Shown piece by piece: positions 35,459-44,975 of a stretch of 64,000 bases of DNA (positions are counted from its first letter, which is position 1; each line of letters starts with the position of its first letter). A program made the position numbers and the translations under genes. This DNA comes from Pareuzebyella sediminis (lineage in GTDB: Bacteria > Bacteroidota > Bacteroidia > Flavobacteriales > Flavobacteriaceae). The notes under the pieces were generated by a model, which was not told the origin of the DNA, did not search any database, and was given only the letters and a program-made list of their open reading frames with translations. The DNA lies in NCBI RefSeq assembly GCF_008367235.1, contig NZ_VTZS01000004.1:310001-374000 (forward strand), read 5' to 3'.

Positions 35459-36784
35459 ATGTATACGTTTTCAAATAGATTAAAAATTGGCTCCTTTATT
35501 TTAATGGCGGTCGGTGTATTGGGTATCGCCATTGGATTTTTATCGGCGCCTTCTTCGATAGAAGAGGCCAAAGCAATGGTCGCAACGCATGAAGAAGGCC
35601 ATGGAAGTTCACATGCCGAAGCGGAGGATCACGGCAATGCTGCCATGTCAGCTGACGCACATAATGAAGAGCACGGTGCTTCGCACGATGAACATGTCTT
35701 TCATCGTTTACAGAATAAACCTTGGGCAGCGCTTTATGTGGCCGCTTTCTTTTTCTTCATGATCGCATTGGGGGTGTTGGCCTTTTACGCAATACAACGG
35801 GCAGCACAGGCTGGATGGTCTCCCCTTTTATTTCGAGTAATGGAGGGAATAACGGCTTATTTGGTTCCTGGAGGAATTATTGTTTTCGTAATTCTAGTAC
35901 TTTCAGTGCTACATATGAATCACCTCTTTATATGGATGGATTCCGAGGTGGTGGCCCATGATCATTTATTACAAGGGAAATCGGGATATTTGAACCCAAC
36001 TTTCTTCTTAATACGTGCTGCCATATTTTTGGGAGGATGGATTTTCTATCGTGAGTATTCAAGGAAATTGTCCATAAGACAAGATGAAGCCAAGGATGAT
36101 TCAAATTTCAAATTGAATTTCAAGTGGTCGGCAGGTTTCTTGGTTTTTTACCTCGTGACCGAATCTATGATGTCATGGGATTGGATAATGAGCGTTGAAC
36201 CTCATTGGTTCAGTACCTTATTTGGTTGGTATGTTTTTGCCAGTATGTTCGTTTCAGGTATTACGGTAATCGCCATGGTGACGGTTTATTTAAAGTCAAA
36301 GGGCTTTTTGCCAGATGTTAACGATAGCCATATTCATGATTTGGCCAAGTTCATGTTCGGAATCAGTATTTTTTGGACTTATCTGTGGTTCTCTCAATTC
36401 ATGTTGATTTGGTATTCTAATATTCCTGAAGAAGTCACCTATTATGTGGCTCGTATAGCTGACTATAGACTTCCTTTTTTCGGAATGGTAGCCATGAATT
36501 TTTTATTCCCGGTATTATTGCTAATGAACAGCGACTACAAACGGATCAATTGGTTTGTAATATTGACAGGTATCGTCATTCTAGCGGGGCATTACATAGA
36601 TGTTTTTAATATGATTATGCCGTCGACCGTTGGTGATCAATGGTTTATCGGTATTCCCGAATTAGGGGCGATACTATTCTTTGCTGGATTATTCATTTTC
36701 TGGGTGTTCAGGGCGTTGACCACCGCACCGCTACAACCCAAACGAAATCCGTTCATCGAAGAGAGCAGGCATTTCCATTATTAG
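35459..36784 (+). CDS. actF: Alternative complex III NrfD-like membrane subunit ActF
   Basis: Second NrfD-like membrane subunit of ACIII, 441 residues, with about ten membrane helices; in the known structure ActC and ActF sit side by side. The first helix (about 11-29) is followed by a loop of about 45 residues (38-82) with nine histidines and many Glu/Asp residues in a Ala-His-Glu-Gly-like sequence, then the regular helices. Such a loop could bind a metal ion, which is inference. coxB follows after 30 bases. The start Met at 35459 gives a typical N-terminus (TFSNRLKIGSF). Confidence 0.93.
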   Translation: MYTFSNRLKIGSFILMAVGVLGIAIGFLSAPSSIEEAKAMVATHEEGHGSSHAEAEDHGNAAMSADAHNEEHGASHDEHVFHRLQNKPWAALYVAAFFFFMIALGVLAFYAIQRAAQAGWSPLLFRVMEGITAYLVPGGIIVFVILVLSVLHMNHLFIWMDSEVVAHDHLLQGKSGYLNPTFFLIRAAIFLGGWIFYREYSRKLSIRQDEAKDDSNFKLNFKWSAGFLVFYLVTESMMSWDWIMSVEPHWFSTLFGWYVFASMFVSGITVIAMVTVYLKSKGFLPDVNDSHIHDLAKFMFGISIFWTYLWFSQFMLIWYSNIPEEVTYYVARIADYRLPFFGMVAMNFLFPVLLLMNSDYKRINWFVILTGIVILAGHYIDVFNMIMPSTVGDQWFIGIPELGAILFFAGLFIFWVFRALTTAPLQPKRNPFIEESRHFHY

Positions 36785-36814
36785 TAATTTTAACGTATAA
36801 TAGTAAAAGATACG

Positions 36815-37921
36815 ATGACTACAGTATTGATTTTAGCGGTTTTGGCACTAGTGGCAATTGCGATTTGGCAAATGACCAAAATATTCGAATTGTCTCAACT
36901 GAAGGCTGAAACTACCCAAATAGCTAATGATTCAGATAATAAGACCAACGGTTATTTGCTTTTCGCTTTTCTGATATTTATATATGCCATTACTATTTTT
37001 AGCTTTTGGCAGTATGGTAAATTTCTGCTCCCAGAGGCAGCTTCAGAACATGGCGATGGCTATGATCGACTTATGCTTATTTCTTTCGTAATCATTTTCA
37101 TAGTGCAGACCATTACTCAGCTCTTGCTGCATTATTTCGGATATAAATACCGGGGCGAAAAAGGAAAGAAGGCACTTTTTTATGCAGATAACGATAGACT
37201 TGAATTTATTTGGACAATTATACCAGTTATTACGTTGGCAGGTCTTATTCTATGGGGCTTGTATACTTGGACCAATATTATGGATGTCAATGACGAAGGC
37301 GATCCGCTTATCGTAGAACTTTATGCTCAACAGTTTAACTGGACAGCGAGATACGGGGGAGAAGACAATGTTCTTGGTGCAGCCAATGTTAGAATGATTG
37401 ACATCAACAAGGCGAATGTACTGGGCCTTGATGAATCGGATACCTATGCCTCAGACGATGTAATCGTTAAAGAACTTCACCTTCCCGTTGGAAGAAAGGT
37501 GAATTTTAAGATGCGTTCTCAAGATGTATTACATTCTGCTTACATGCCACATTTTAGGGCACAAATGAACTGTGTGCCTGGCATGATAACTCAATTTTCG
37601 TTTACTCCAACGAAGACAACGGAAGAAATGCGCCAAAATCCCGATGTCATAGATAAGGTGAAACGTACCAACGAAATAAGGTCTGAAAGGGCTGCCAATG
37701 GAGAAGATAATTCAGATCCTTGGGAGTTTGATTACATCTTGCTATGTAATAAGATATGTGGAAAATCCCATTATAACATGCAAATGAAAATTATTGTGGA
37801 GACTCAGGAAGAGTACGAGGCATGGATGGCGCAACAAAAGACCTTTGCGGAAACGGTAATCACCGACGAACCTCAGCCGGCTTTTAATACCACAAGAGGG
37901 GCGGCAAGTGCTGGTCTTTAG
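36815..37921 (+). CDS. coxB: Cytochrome c oxidase subunit II
   Basis: Carries the CuA centre that receives electrons. The 368-residue protein has four predicted membrane helices (about 1-18, 46-66, 85-106 and 129-150) where most CoxB proteins have two, then the cupredoxin domain. The CuA ligands are in place: the His of DVLHSAYMPHF near 237 and the CNKICGKSHYNM motif at 311-322 (two Cys, His, Met). A charged insert (about 260-300) separates the two halves. It has no cytochrome c domain of its own, so it probably takes electrons from the ACIII hemes. coxA follows after 72 bases. Confidence 0.95.
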   Translation: MTTVLILAVLALVAIAIWQMTKIFELSQLKAETTQIANDSDNKTNGYLLFAFLIFIYAITIFSFWQYGKFLLPEAASEHGDGYDRLMLISFVIIFIVQTITQLLLHYFGYKYRGEKGKKALFYADNDRLEFIWTIIPVITLAGLILWGLYTWTNIMDVNDEGDPLIVELYAQQFNWTARYGGEDNVLGAANVRMIDINKANVLGLDESDTYASDDVIVKELHLPVGRKVNFKMRSQDVLHSAYMPHFRAQMNCVPGMITQFSFTPTKTTEEMRQNPDVIDKVKRTNEIRSERAANGEDNSDPWEFDYILLCNKICGKSHYNMQMKIIVETQEEYEAWMAQQKTFAETVITDEPQPAFNTTRGAASAGL

Positions 37922-37993
37922 TCTGGTTTTTGCAAACGATAGAAAAGGTTAAGTAAGCTATAAAAAGAAATTAAAAGAATAAAAATTTAGATT

Positions 37994-39823
37994 ATGTCTG
38001 TAACAGCACATGCACACGTAGATGATCATGCACACGATGATCATGGGCATCATCACCACAAAGAAACTTTTGTAACAAAATACATTTTCAGTCAAGACCA
38101 TAAAATGATAGCCAAGCAGTATTTGATTACGGGCTTGATTATGGGTTTCGTGGGAATCGCGATGTCTTTATTGTTCAGAATGCAATTGGCATGGCCTGGA
38201 GAGGCTAATGTAATGTTCGAAACCTTATTGGGTAAATGGGCTCCTGACGGTGTAATGGATGCCGATATCTATTTGGCATTGGTTACCATTCATGGTACCA
38301 TAATGGTTTTCTTTGTATTGACGGCTGGATTAAGTGGTACATTTAGTAATCTTTTGATTCCATTGCAAATTGGAGCCCGGGATATGGCGTCCGGATTTTT
38401 GAACATGGTCTCATATTGGCTGTTTTTTACTTCGTCATTTATAATGATACTATCCTTATTTGTGGAAGCAGGCCCCGCCGCTGCCGGATGGACGATTTAC
38501 CCCCCATTAAGTGCTTTGCCTATGGCGCAATCAGGCTCGGGTATGGGTATGACATTGTGGCTAGTGTCCATGGCCATCTTTATTGCTTCTTCCTTGTTAG
38601 GATCATTGAATTACATCGTCACGGTAATCAACCTTAGAACCAAGGGTATGTCGATGACACGACTTCCGTTGACAATTTGGGCTTTTTTTGTAACTGCCGT
38701 TATCGGTGTTATTTCCTTTCCGGTCTTATTGTCCGCAGCCTTGTTATTGATTATGGATAGAAGCTTTGGTACTTCCTTTTTCCTCTCCGACATTTTCATC
38801 CAAGGAGAAGTATTGCATTATCAAGGTGGATCGCCAGTGCTTTATGAGCATTTATTTTGGTTTTTAGGACACCCGGAGGTATACATCGTACTGCTTCCGG
38901 CCTTGGGGATTACCTCTGAGGTAATGTCTACCAACGCAAGAAAACCCATTTTCGGTTATCGTGCTATGGTTGCTTCTATATTGGCGATAGCATTTCTTTC
39001 GACCATAGTTTGGGGACACCACATGTTTATTTCTGGAATGAACCCCTTTCTAGGATCGGTTTTTACATTTACTACCCTATTGATTGCGATTCCCTCGGCG
39101 GTTAAGGCTTTTAATTATATTACCACGTTATGGAAGGGAAATCTACAGTTAAATCCGGCGATGCTCTTTTCCATTGGCTTGGTATCAACATTTATCACCG
39201 GGGGATTAACTGGTATAATTTTAGGGGATAGTACTTTAGATATTAACGTTCACGACACCTATTTTGTGGTAGCGCACTTTCACTTGGTAATGGGTATCTC
39301 TGCCCTTTATGGTCTTTTTGCAGGGGTTTATCATTGGTTTCCCAAAATGTTCGAAGGTAAGATGATGAATAAGAATCTGGGGTATATTCATTTTTGGATA
39401 ACTGCAGTTTGCGCCTACGGTGTATTCTTCCCGATGCATTTTGTGGGTATGGCGGGAGTACCGAGACGATACTATGAGAATACGGCATTCCCGATGTTCG
39501 ATGATCTTACCGATGTACAAGTTTTAATGACAGTATTCGCTTTAATAGCCGGGCTTGCCCAGTTGGTCTTCCTTTATAATTTCATTTCAAGTATTTTCTA
39601 TGGTAAGAAAGGACCTAAGAATCCTTGGAAATCAAATACGTTGGAATGGACAGCCGAGGTAAAGCATATTCATGGAAATTGGGACGGTCCGATTCCTGAG
39701 GTACATCGATGGGCCTATGATTACAGTAAGGTCGATGAAAATGGGGAATATATTATACCCGGTCAAGATTTTGTTCCACAAACAGTTCCGCTTCAAAAGG
39801 ATGAGGAAGAATTGCAACATTGA
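37994..39823 (+). CDS. coxA: Cytochrome c oxidase subunit I with His-rich N-terminus
   Basis: Catalytic subunit of a type A1 heme-copper oxidase, 609 residues, with twelve membrane helices. Ligands are present: His100 (heme a), the HPEVY motif at 293-297 (CuB His and cross-linked Tyr), His342-His343 (CuB) and HFH at 428-430 (hemes a3 and a). The first 22 residues hold nine histidines in a His/Asp pattern, before the normal start of helix 1. Heme A needs CtaB (61983-62882) and a heme A synthase not in the window. It is last in the act-cox operon and ends at a terminator. Confidence 0.98.
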   Translation: MSVTAHAHVDDHAHDDHGHHHHKETFVTKYIFSQDHKMIAKQYLITGLIMGFVGIAMSLLFRMQLAWPGEANVMFETLLGKWAPDGVMDADIYLALVTIHGTIMVFFVLTAGLSGTFSNLLIPLQIGARDMASGFLNMVSYWLFFTSSFIMILSLFVEAGPAAAGWTIYPPLSALPMAQSGSGMGMTLWLVSMAIFIASSLLGSLNYIVTVINLRTKGMSMTRLPLTIWAFFVTAVIGVISFPVLLSAALLLIMDRSFGTSFFLSDIFIQGEVLHYQGGSPVLYEHLFWFLGHPEVYIVLLPALGITSEVMSTNARKPIFGYRAMVASILAIAFLSTIVWGHHMFISGMNPFLGSVFTFTTLLIAIPSAVKAFNYITTLWKGNLQLNPAMLFSIGLVSTFITGGLTGIILGDSTLDINVHDTYFVVAHFHLVMGISALYGLFAGVYHWFPKMFEGKMMNKNLGYIHFWITAVCAYGVFFPMHFVGMAGVPRRYYENTAFPMFDDLTDVQVLMTVFALIAGLAQLVFLYNFISSIFYGKKGPKNPWKSNTLEWTAEVKHIHGNWDGPIPEVHRWAYDYSKVDENGEYIIPGQDFVPQTVPLQKDEEELQH

Positions 39824-39847
39824 TACTCTGAACTAGCTCAAATAAAA

Positions 39848-39880
39848 ATGCCCGACTTTCTTAGTAGGGCATTTTTTTTT
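39848..39880 (+). terminator. Terminator of the act-cox operon
   Basis: ATGCCC (39848-39853) pairs with GGGCAT (39867-39872), extended by two more pairs past a mismatch, followed by nine T (39872-39880). It lies 25 bases past coxA. Confidence 0.88.
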
Positions 39881-39986
39881 GATACTTTTATTTTATGTTT
39901 TTTCGAGTGTAAAGTTTAGATAACCTCGCTTTTATATCTGGCATGCTCTATCTTCGATGCACTAGAGAACGTATGAAAATAAAATA

Positions 39987-40808
39987 ATGAAAAATATATT
40001 TATTTTGGCGAGCATACTTGTATGCTTTCAAATTTCTGCCCAAAGGAAGCCAAAAATTAAGGGCAATAGAAAGGTTGTCGATGTGCAGCAAGACTTACCG
40101 CCTTTCAATGCGATTGAATTAAAGGATGACCTCGAAATTAGAATTCGTAACTCGGCGCGGGAAGGCTATGAAATTACCGCAGACGATAACCTGATAGACG
40201 TATTAAAGTTTGAGGTTGAAAATGGTACTTTAGTGATAAGCGCGTTCTATAACATTACACGGAGTAAAAAGCTTGATATCAAGGTGAATTACGAGCATAT
40301 AGATTCCATAACCTTATTTGATGGAAGGGTTATTACCGATGGAGCAATTGCCACAGATGAGATTTATATCAATACGTACGGAAGGTCAAAATTGGAAATT
40401 GAAGCGAATGCTCCATCGATCAACTTGAATATGGAAGAAAACAGCTCTGGCGAATTTAAATTTAACGGCGAGGTAATGAATTTTGTGCTCAAGGATAAAA
40501 CTGATGCTCGAATATACGCGGCAGGTGATTTGAATACGCTTAAATTGTATGCCAATGCAAAGGTTCAATTAGAGGGAACAACACAAGAACTCAGGGCTAA
40601 TCTTATCGAAAGTTCCGATTTGGAAGGAGAACGATTGGAGGCAGAGGCGGTATTTTTAACACTACAAGATCGTAGCTCTGCCCATATTAATGCCCTTAGT
40701 ACGTTAGAACTTACCTCAAGGGGTTCATCAAAGACGTATTTGTTCGGTGCAGCTGAAATTAAAATTTTGGAGTTTTTAGATACGTCGGAACTTCACAAAG
40801 AAAAGTAA
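39987..40808 (+). CDS. Exported DUF2807 (auto-transporter adhesin head GIN domain) protein
   Basis: A 273-residue protein with a signal peptide (MKNIFILASILVCFQISAQ) and a repetitive beta-rich body with regular strands, the pattern of DUF2807 beta-helix proteins: FNAIELKDDLEIRI at the start, then strands of 12-20 residues with Asn/Asp/Ser turns. The family is widespread in Bacteroidota and usually found in the periplasm or outer membrane; the function is unknown. It is a single gene whose stop codon abuts the stop codon of the minus-strand acyl-CoA oxidase gene with no base between them. Confidence 0.85.
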   Translation: MKNIFILASILVCFQISAQRKPKIKGNRKVVDVQQDLPPFNAIELKDDLEIRIRNSAREGYEITADDNLIDVLKFEVENGTLVISAFYNITRSKKLDIKVNYEHIDSITLFDGRVITDGAIATDEIYINTYGRSKLEIEANAPSINLNMEENSSGEFKFNGEVMNFVLKDKTDARIYAAGDLNTLKLYANAKVQLEGTTQELRANLIESSDLEGERLEAEAVFLTLQDRSSAHINALSTLELTSRGSSKTYLFGAAEIKILEFLDTSELHKEK

Positions 40809-43070
40809 TTAGGCTATTGGCGCTGTCATACAGTGTTCGGGAATACCGAAACCATCTACCAACACTTTTACGTGTGGTCGTAGCTCGGTACATAAGCGCT
40901 CTACACGTTGCCTTATAGCTTTAGACTTATTGCTGCCCATATAACCTTGCTCTAAATACCATGAAGCATCTCGGCGAATTTCATGAAGGGCATACAAAGT
41001 GCCTAGTTGTTTGAATAATTGACGGTTTTTTTCGTCGGTAATGGTTTCCGTAAAATCTGTAAATAGGGTATAGGCCAGTTCGTGACTGTAAGCCTTTCCC
41101 AAAGCAAGTAAATGAGTCTGCACCTTTAAAAAGGCCTGATATGAGGGAACTCCCTTTTTTATGTAATCCCTAATACGCATGGCAAGGGTATAGGTCAGTC
41201 TTCTTGTTCTATAGGTAAAGGCATGTTTGTGAAATTTTGGGTTGTATAAATGTTCCTTATCTACCTTGTTGGAATATATAGGGTTTATAGTGGTCAACGT
41301 ATCGCTTAATTGCATGCTAATGATCTTCAGCACCGAAGCAAAACCCGCACTGTTGAACTCGGCTCGAAAATCGGATAAGACACCCTTCGCAGCTAATAGC
41401 AAAAGCACGGTGTTGTCGCCTTCGAAAGTGGTGAAAATATCCACATCGCCCTTTAAGTCGGCAATACGGTTTTCCAATAGATACCCTTTGCCCCCACATG
41501 CTTCACGGCATTCTTGAATGGTCGAATTGGCATACCAGGTAATTATTGATTTTAGACCCGCTACTTGGGTTTCGACCTTGCGTTTATCGGGCTGGTTTTC
41601 GTCACAGTAGGTTTCCATTACCTTATTCAATACAATATCGTATACATAGGCACTTGCTATAAGGGGGGTCAATCGTAGCTGATGGGTAGGGTAATCCATC
41701 AGAAGGTCTTCCTGAACCTTTATACTGTCATTGAACTGCCGGCGTTTCAAAGCATGGTTGATGGCAACGGCTAAAGCAAATTTTGCGCCTCCCAAGCCGG
41801 CCCGGGCAACACAGATTCTACCTCCAACCAAGGTGCCTAGCATGGTAAAAAAACGTTTGTTCGGATTTTTGATTTGAGAATGGTACCTACCATCCTCGGT
41901 TATTTCGCCATATCGGTCGAGTAAGTTGGCCCTAGGCACCGAAACTTGGTCGAACCATATTTTTCCATTATCGACGCCGTTCAGGCCTAATTTATAGCCA
42001 TTGTCCTTTATGGTTACTCCTGGTAACAGTTCATGCTTTTCATTGCGAACGGGTACCAAAACGGCATGAACACCTTGGTTCTTGCCTGCAACGATCAATT
42101 GGGCAAAAACCGTCGCCATCTTAGAATGAAGGGCATTGCCTATATATTCTTTATTATCATTTTTCCCCGGGGTATGAACGACGATGCTATCGGTATCTTT
42201 GTCATAGGTGGCCGTGGTCTTGATGCCGCGTACATTAGAACCGTGGCCTGTTTCCGTCATGGCAAAACAGCCTAATAACTTAGCTTCACCTGTCCGTTTC
42301 AAATAGGCATCGTGATGTTTTTTCGTGCCGAGCTTTTGTATGCTCCCCCCGAATAGTCCAAATTGAACACCGAATTTAATGGTAAGACTGCCATCAACAT
42401 ACATCATGTTTTCGAACATATAGGCGTATCCTTGCATGTTGTCTTTACCACCATAGGCTTCGGGATATGCCCAAGCCCCGTAACCTTTTTGCGCCAAAAA
42501 CTGTACTTGATCTAAAACGATTTTTCGAAACTCCTCCTTCTTTCTATGTACTTGCCATTTGAAGATGGGGTTTTTTAGGGTCTCCCTAAATGTATCTATA
42601 TCAAGTGCATGTGCTCCTTTAAGCAAACTATCTATTTCTGAGGCACTGTAATAATTGGAGGTAGGCTCATGAACTACTTCAACGTCAAATAAATGGTTGT
42701 AATGATTAGGCTGTATGCCCAAATTGATTTCTATGTGTTTTAGTTGTTCGTTTAAAGGGCATTCCTCTTGATAATGGCATACGACTCTCTGACTAAAGTT
42801 TGTCAATGGATAGGTGTCGCTCTCGATCAATTTAACGGATGCTTGATTAATGGCCCGTTTCCATTTTTTCAATTCGTCGTTTGAGGGTGGCCGGGTAGTA
42901 TCTAGCCAATCGACTAGCTGTTTTCTATCCTTTTTTGATAAGGTCGCGTCTTTAGCTATGGCATTCTGAACGACATTGAGTTCTGATACGGTCACCAGGT
43001 CATCTGACCAGATGACGTAAAAAAATGGAATATATTGAAGAATTCCAGGGGAGTAACTGTTCTTATGCAT
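40809..43070 (-). CDS. Acyl-CoA oxidase/dehydrogenase family protein
   Basis: Flavoprotein of fatty acid breakdown, 753 residues, longer than common acyl-CoA dehydrogenases (about 380-600) and close to the acyl-CoA oxidase size. The FAD/substrate region has CFAMTETGHGSNVRG and the LGLNGVDNGKIWFDQV segment. The C-terminal core has the CGGKGYL motif and FEGDNTVLL, whose Glu fits the catalytic base of the oxidase group. An extra N-terminal helical region of about 150 residues (starting IPFFYVIWSDDLVTVSE) precedes the flavin fold. Whether it passes electrons to oxygen or to an ETF cannot be told. The gene is convergent with the DUF2807 gene with zero spacing. Confidence 0.9.
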   Translation of the reverse strand: MHKNSYSPGILQYIPFFYVIWSDDLVTVSELNVVQNAIAKDATLSKKDRKQLVDWLDTTRPPSNDELKKWKRAINQASVKLIESDTYPLTNFSQRVVCHYQEECPLNEQLKHIEINLGIQPNHYNHLFDVEVVHEPTSNYYSASEIDSLLKGAHALDIDTFRETLKNPIFKWQVHRKKEEFRKIVLDQVQFLAQKGYGAWAYPEAYGGKDNMQGYAYMFENMMYVDGSLTIKFGVQFGLFGGSIQKLGTKKHHDAYLKRTGEAKLLGCFAMTETGHGSNVRGIKTTATYDKDTDSIVVHTPGKNDNKEYIGNALHSKMATVFAQLIVAGKNQGVHAVLVPVRNEKHELLPGVTIKDNGYKLGLNGVDNGKIWFDQVSVPRANLLDRYGEITEDGRYHSQIKNPNKRFFTMLGTLVGGRICVARAGLGGAKFALAVAINHALKRRQFNDSIKVQEDLLMDYPTHQLRLTPLIASAYVYDIVLNKVMETYCDENQPDKRKVETQVAGLKSIITWYANSTIQECREACGGKGYLLENRIADLKGDVDIFTTFEGDNTVLLLLAAKGVLSDFRAEFNSAGFASVLKIISMQLSDTLTTINPIYSNKVDKEHLYNPKFHKHAFTYRTRRLTYTLAMRIRDYIKKGVPSYQAFLKVQTHLLALGKAYSHELAYTLFTDFTETITDEKNRQLFKQLGTLYALHEIRRDASWYLEQGYMGSNKSKAIRQRVERLCTELRPHVKVLVDGFGIPEHCMTAPIA

Positions 43071-43148
43071 GAAATGAAATTACGATTTTTCGGTCTATTT
43101 TCGAACATAAATCCAAATCTGTCTCAGGTTTTTTAAAACATACAGGGA

Positions 43149-43184
43149 TAAAAAAATCCCTGTTACATCGAAGCAACAGGGATT
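43149..43184 (-). terminator. Rho-independent terminator of pckA
   Basis: A 10-bp perfect stem (AATCCCTGTT at 43155-43164 with AACAGGGATT at 43175-43184) with a 10-base loop. On the minus strand it is followed by seven or more T. Confidence 0.93.
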
Positions 43185-43206
43185 GGGAAAACAAATAGGC
43201 AATTAT

Positions 43207-44805
43207 CTATGATTGCAACTCATAGTTTTTTGGACCGGCTGCCGTAATTTCCGGATTAACATTGGCCTCGAACTGTTTAAAATTTTGGTTGAAAAGCGTA
43301 ATCAGTTTTTGTTTTACCTCTTTGTATTTAGGCTTGTCTTGCCAAGTATTTTCAGGGATCAACACCTCTGAAGGGACATTCGGACAGTTCGTTGGAATCT
43401 GAAAACCAAAGGCTTCGTCCGTTACATATTCGACCGAATCGAAATCACTATTATGAATGGCATCGATCATGGCCCTTGTATATTTAAGTTTGATACGTGT
43501 TCCTACTCCATAGGCTCCACCGGTCCACCCCGTATTCACCAACCATGCCGTAACCTCATGTGATTTGATTTTTTCGGCTAATAACTCGGCATATTTGTTG
43601 GGGTGCCACATCATGAAGGCTGCACCGAAGCAGGCACTAAAGGTGGCTTCAGGTTCGGTGACGCCCATTTCTGTCCCTGCTACCTTGGCGGTATAACCCG
43701 AAATAAAATGATAACTGGCCTGTTCTGGGGTCAATCTGCTGATAGGGGGCAAAATACCGAAGGCGTCACAAGTCAAGAAAATGATGTTTTTGGGATGCCC
43801 GGCCACGCATGGCATTTGTATATTGTCGATATAGTGAATGGGATAGGAAGCCCTTGTATTCTGAGTAATCGATACATCGGTATAATCTACTTTCCGGGTT
43901 TCTTCGTCATATGCTACATTCTCCAAAACGGTTCCGAATTTAATGGCATTATAAATGTCTGGCTCGTTTTCAGCAGAAAGATTTATAGCTTTGGCATAAC
44001 ATCCTCCCTCGATGTTGAAGGTGCCTTCATCGGTCCAGCAATGTTCGTCATCGCCGATCAACCTTCTTTTGGGGTCGGCACTTAACGTCGTTTTACCTGT
44101 CCCCGAAAGTCCAAAAAGAATGGTAACATCATCTTTCTCACCGACATTGGCCGAACAGTGCATAGGAAGCACTCCTTGCAAAGGCATCAGATAGTTCATG
44201 ACCGAGAAGATGCCCTTTTTCATTTCTCCGGCATATTCTGTGCCCAAAATGACAATTTCCTTGCGCTCAAGGTTTAGGTCAACACTGGTTTTGGAAGTCA
44301 TTTCAGACGTATATCGGTTTGCAGGAAATTGACCCGCATTGAAGATTACGTAATCAGGTTCGCCAAAATTTGCCAGCTCTTCCTTGCTGGGCATAATCAA
44401 CATGTTTTGCATAAACAATGCATGGTAGGCACGTGTACATACGATGCGCGTTTTAATCCGGTAATTAGGATCCCAACCTGCAAAGGCGTCCACGACATAG
44501 AGGTGTTCACAAATATTCAGATAATCTAAAGCACGTTCATGATTAACCATAAAGGTATGCTCGTCAAGACCGATATTAATGCTTCCCCAATCTATATTGT
44601 TTTCGGAATCTGGATGCTTAACAATTCTTTTGTCTTTGGGGCTCCGGCCCGTTTTTTCGCCCGAATAGGTCATTAACGCCCCTACGTCGGAAATTGCCGT
44701 ACCCTTCTCAAGCCTTAGGCCCAATTCATAAAGCACGGGTACACTGCTATTTCTATATATTTTTTCGGTGTCTATACCGTATTGTTGAAGATTGAAAGTT
44801 GCCAT
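43207..44805 (-). CDS. pckA: Phosphoenolpyruvate carboxykinase (ATP)
   Basis: Converts oxaloacetate and ATP to phosphoenolpyruvate, CO2 and ADP; the gluconeogenic entry point. The 532-residue protein is normal in length and has the ATP-type signatures: GEKTGRSPKDKR near 49-60, the FGLSGTGKTTLSADP kinase-1a P-loop near 233-247, the IGDDEHCW kinase-2 region and the SGYTAKVAGTE segment. With maeB in the same window it links C4 acids to sugars and lipids. It is a single gene, divergent from ruvB and ending at a strong terminator. Confidence 0.98.
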   Translation of the reverse strand: MATFNLQQYGIDTEKIYRNSSVPVLYELGLRLEKGTAISDVGALMTYSGEKTGRSPKDKRIVKHPDSENNIDWGSINIGLDEHTFMVNHERALDYLNICEHLYVVDAFAGWDPNYRIKTRIVCTRAYHALFMQNMLIMPSKEELANFGEPDYVIFNAGQFPANRYTSEMTSKTSVDLNLERKEIVILGTEYAGEMKKGIFSVMNYLMPLQGVLPMHCSANVGEKDDVTILFGLSGTGKTTLSADPKRRLIGDDEHCWTDEGTFNIEGGCYAKAINLSAENEPDIYNAIKFGTVLENVAYDEETRKVDYTDVSITQNTRASYPIHYIDNIQMPCVAGHPKNIIFLTCDAFGILPPISRLTPEQASYHFISGYTAKVAGTEMGVTEPEATFSACFGAAFMMWHPNKYAELLAEKIKSHEVTAWLVNTGWTGGAYGVGTRIKLKYTRAMIDAIHNSDFDSVEYVTDEAFGFQIPTNCPNVPSEVLIPENTWQDKPKYKEVKQKLITLFNQNFKQFEANVNPEITAAGPKNYELQS

Positions 44806-44962
44806 CTTGTATTTTTTAGGGTTCTTGTAATTGCTTTTTTGTTACAAACAAAGGTGACCATTTTGATAAGTAAAAAAGATGATAAATATCATGCGTGTCA
44901 AAAGATATAGAGCCATGGCCGTGACCATGTTTTTAATTTGATATGGAGCTTTTGATTTTTGC

Positions 44963-44970
44963 TATCTTTG
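44963..44970 (+). promoter_or_regulatory. ruvB: -7 box (TATCTTTG) of the ruvB operon
   Basis: TATCTTTG fits TAnnTTTG and ends only five bases before the ATG at 44976. A TTTG lies at 44937-44940, 22 bases upstream, slightly farther than usual. With this promoter the ruvB mRNA would be leaderless or nearly so. Confidence 0.55.
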
Positions 44971-44975
44971 AGACG

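Noticed and set aside
44943-44975. Upstream in-frame ATG extending ruvB
   Set aside because: It lies before the -7 box, and the extra 11 residues do not belong to the RuvB N-terminus.
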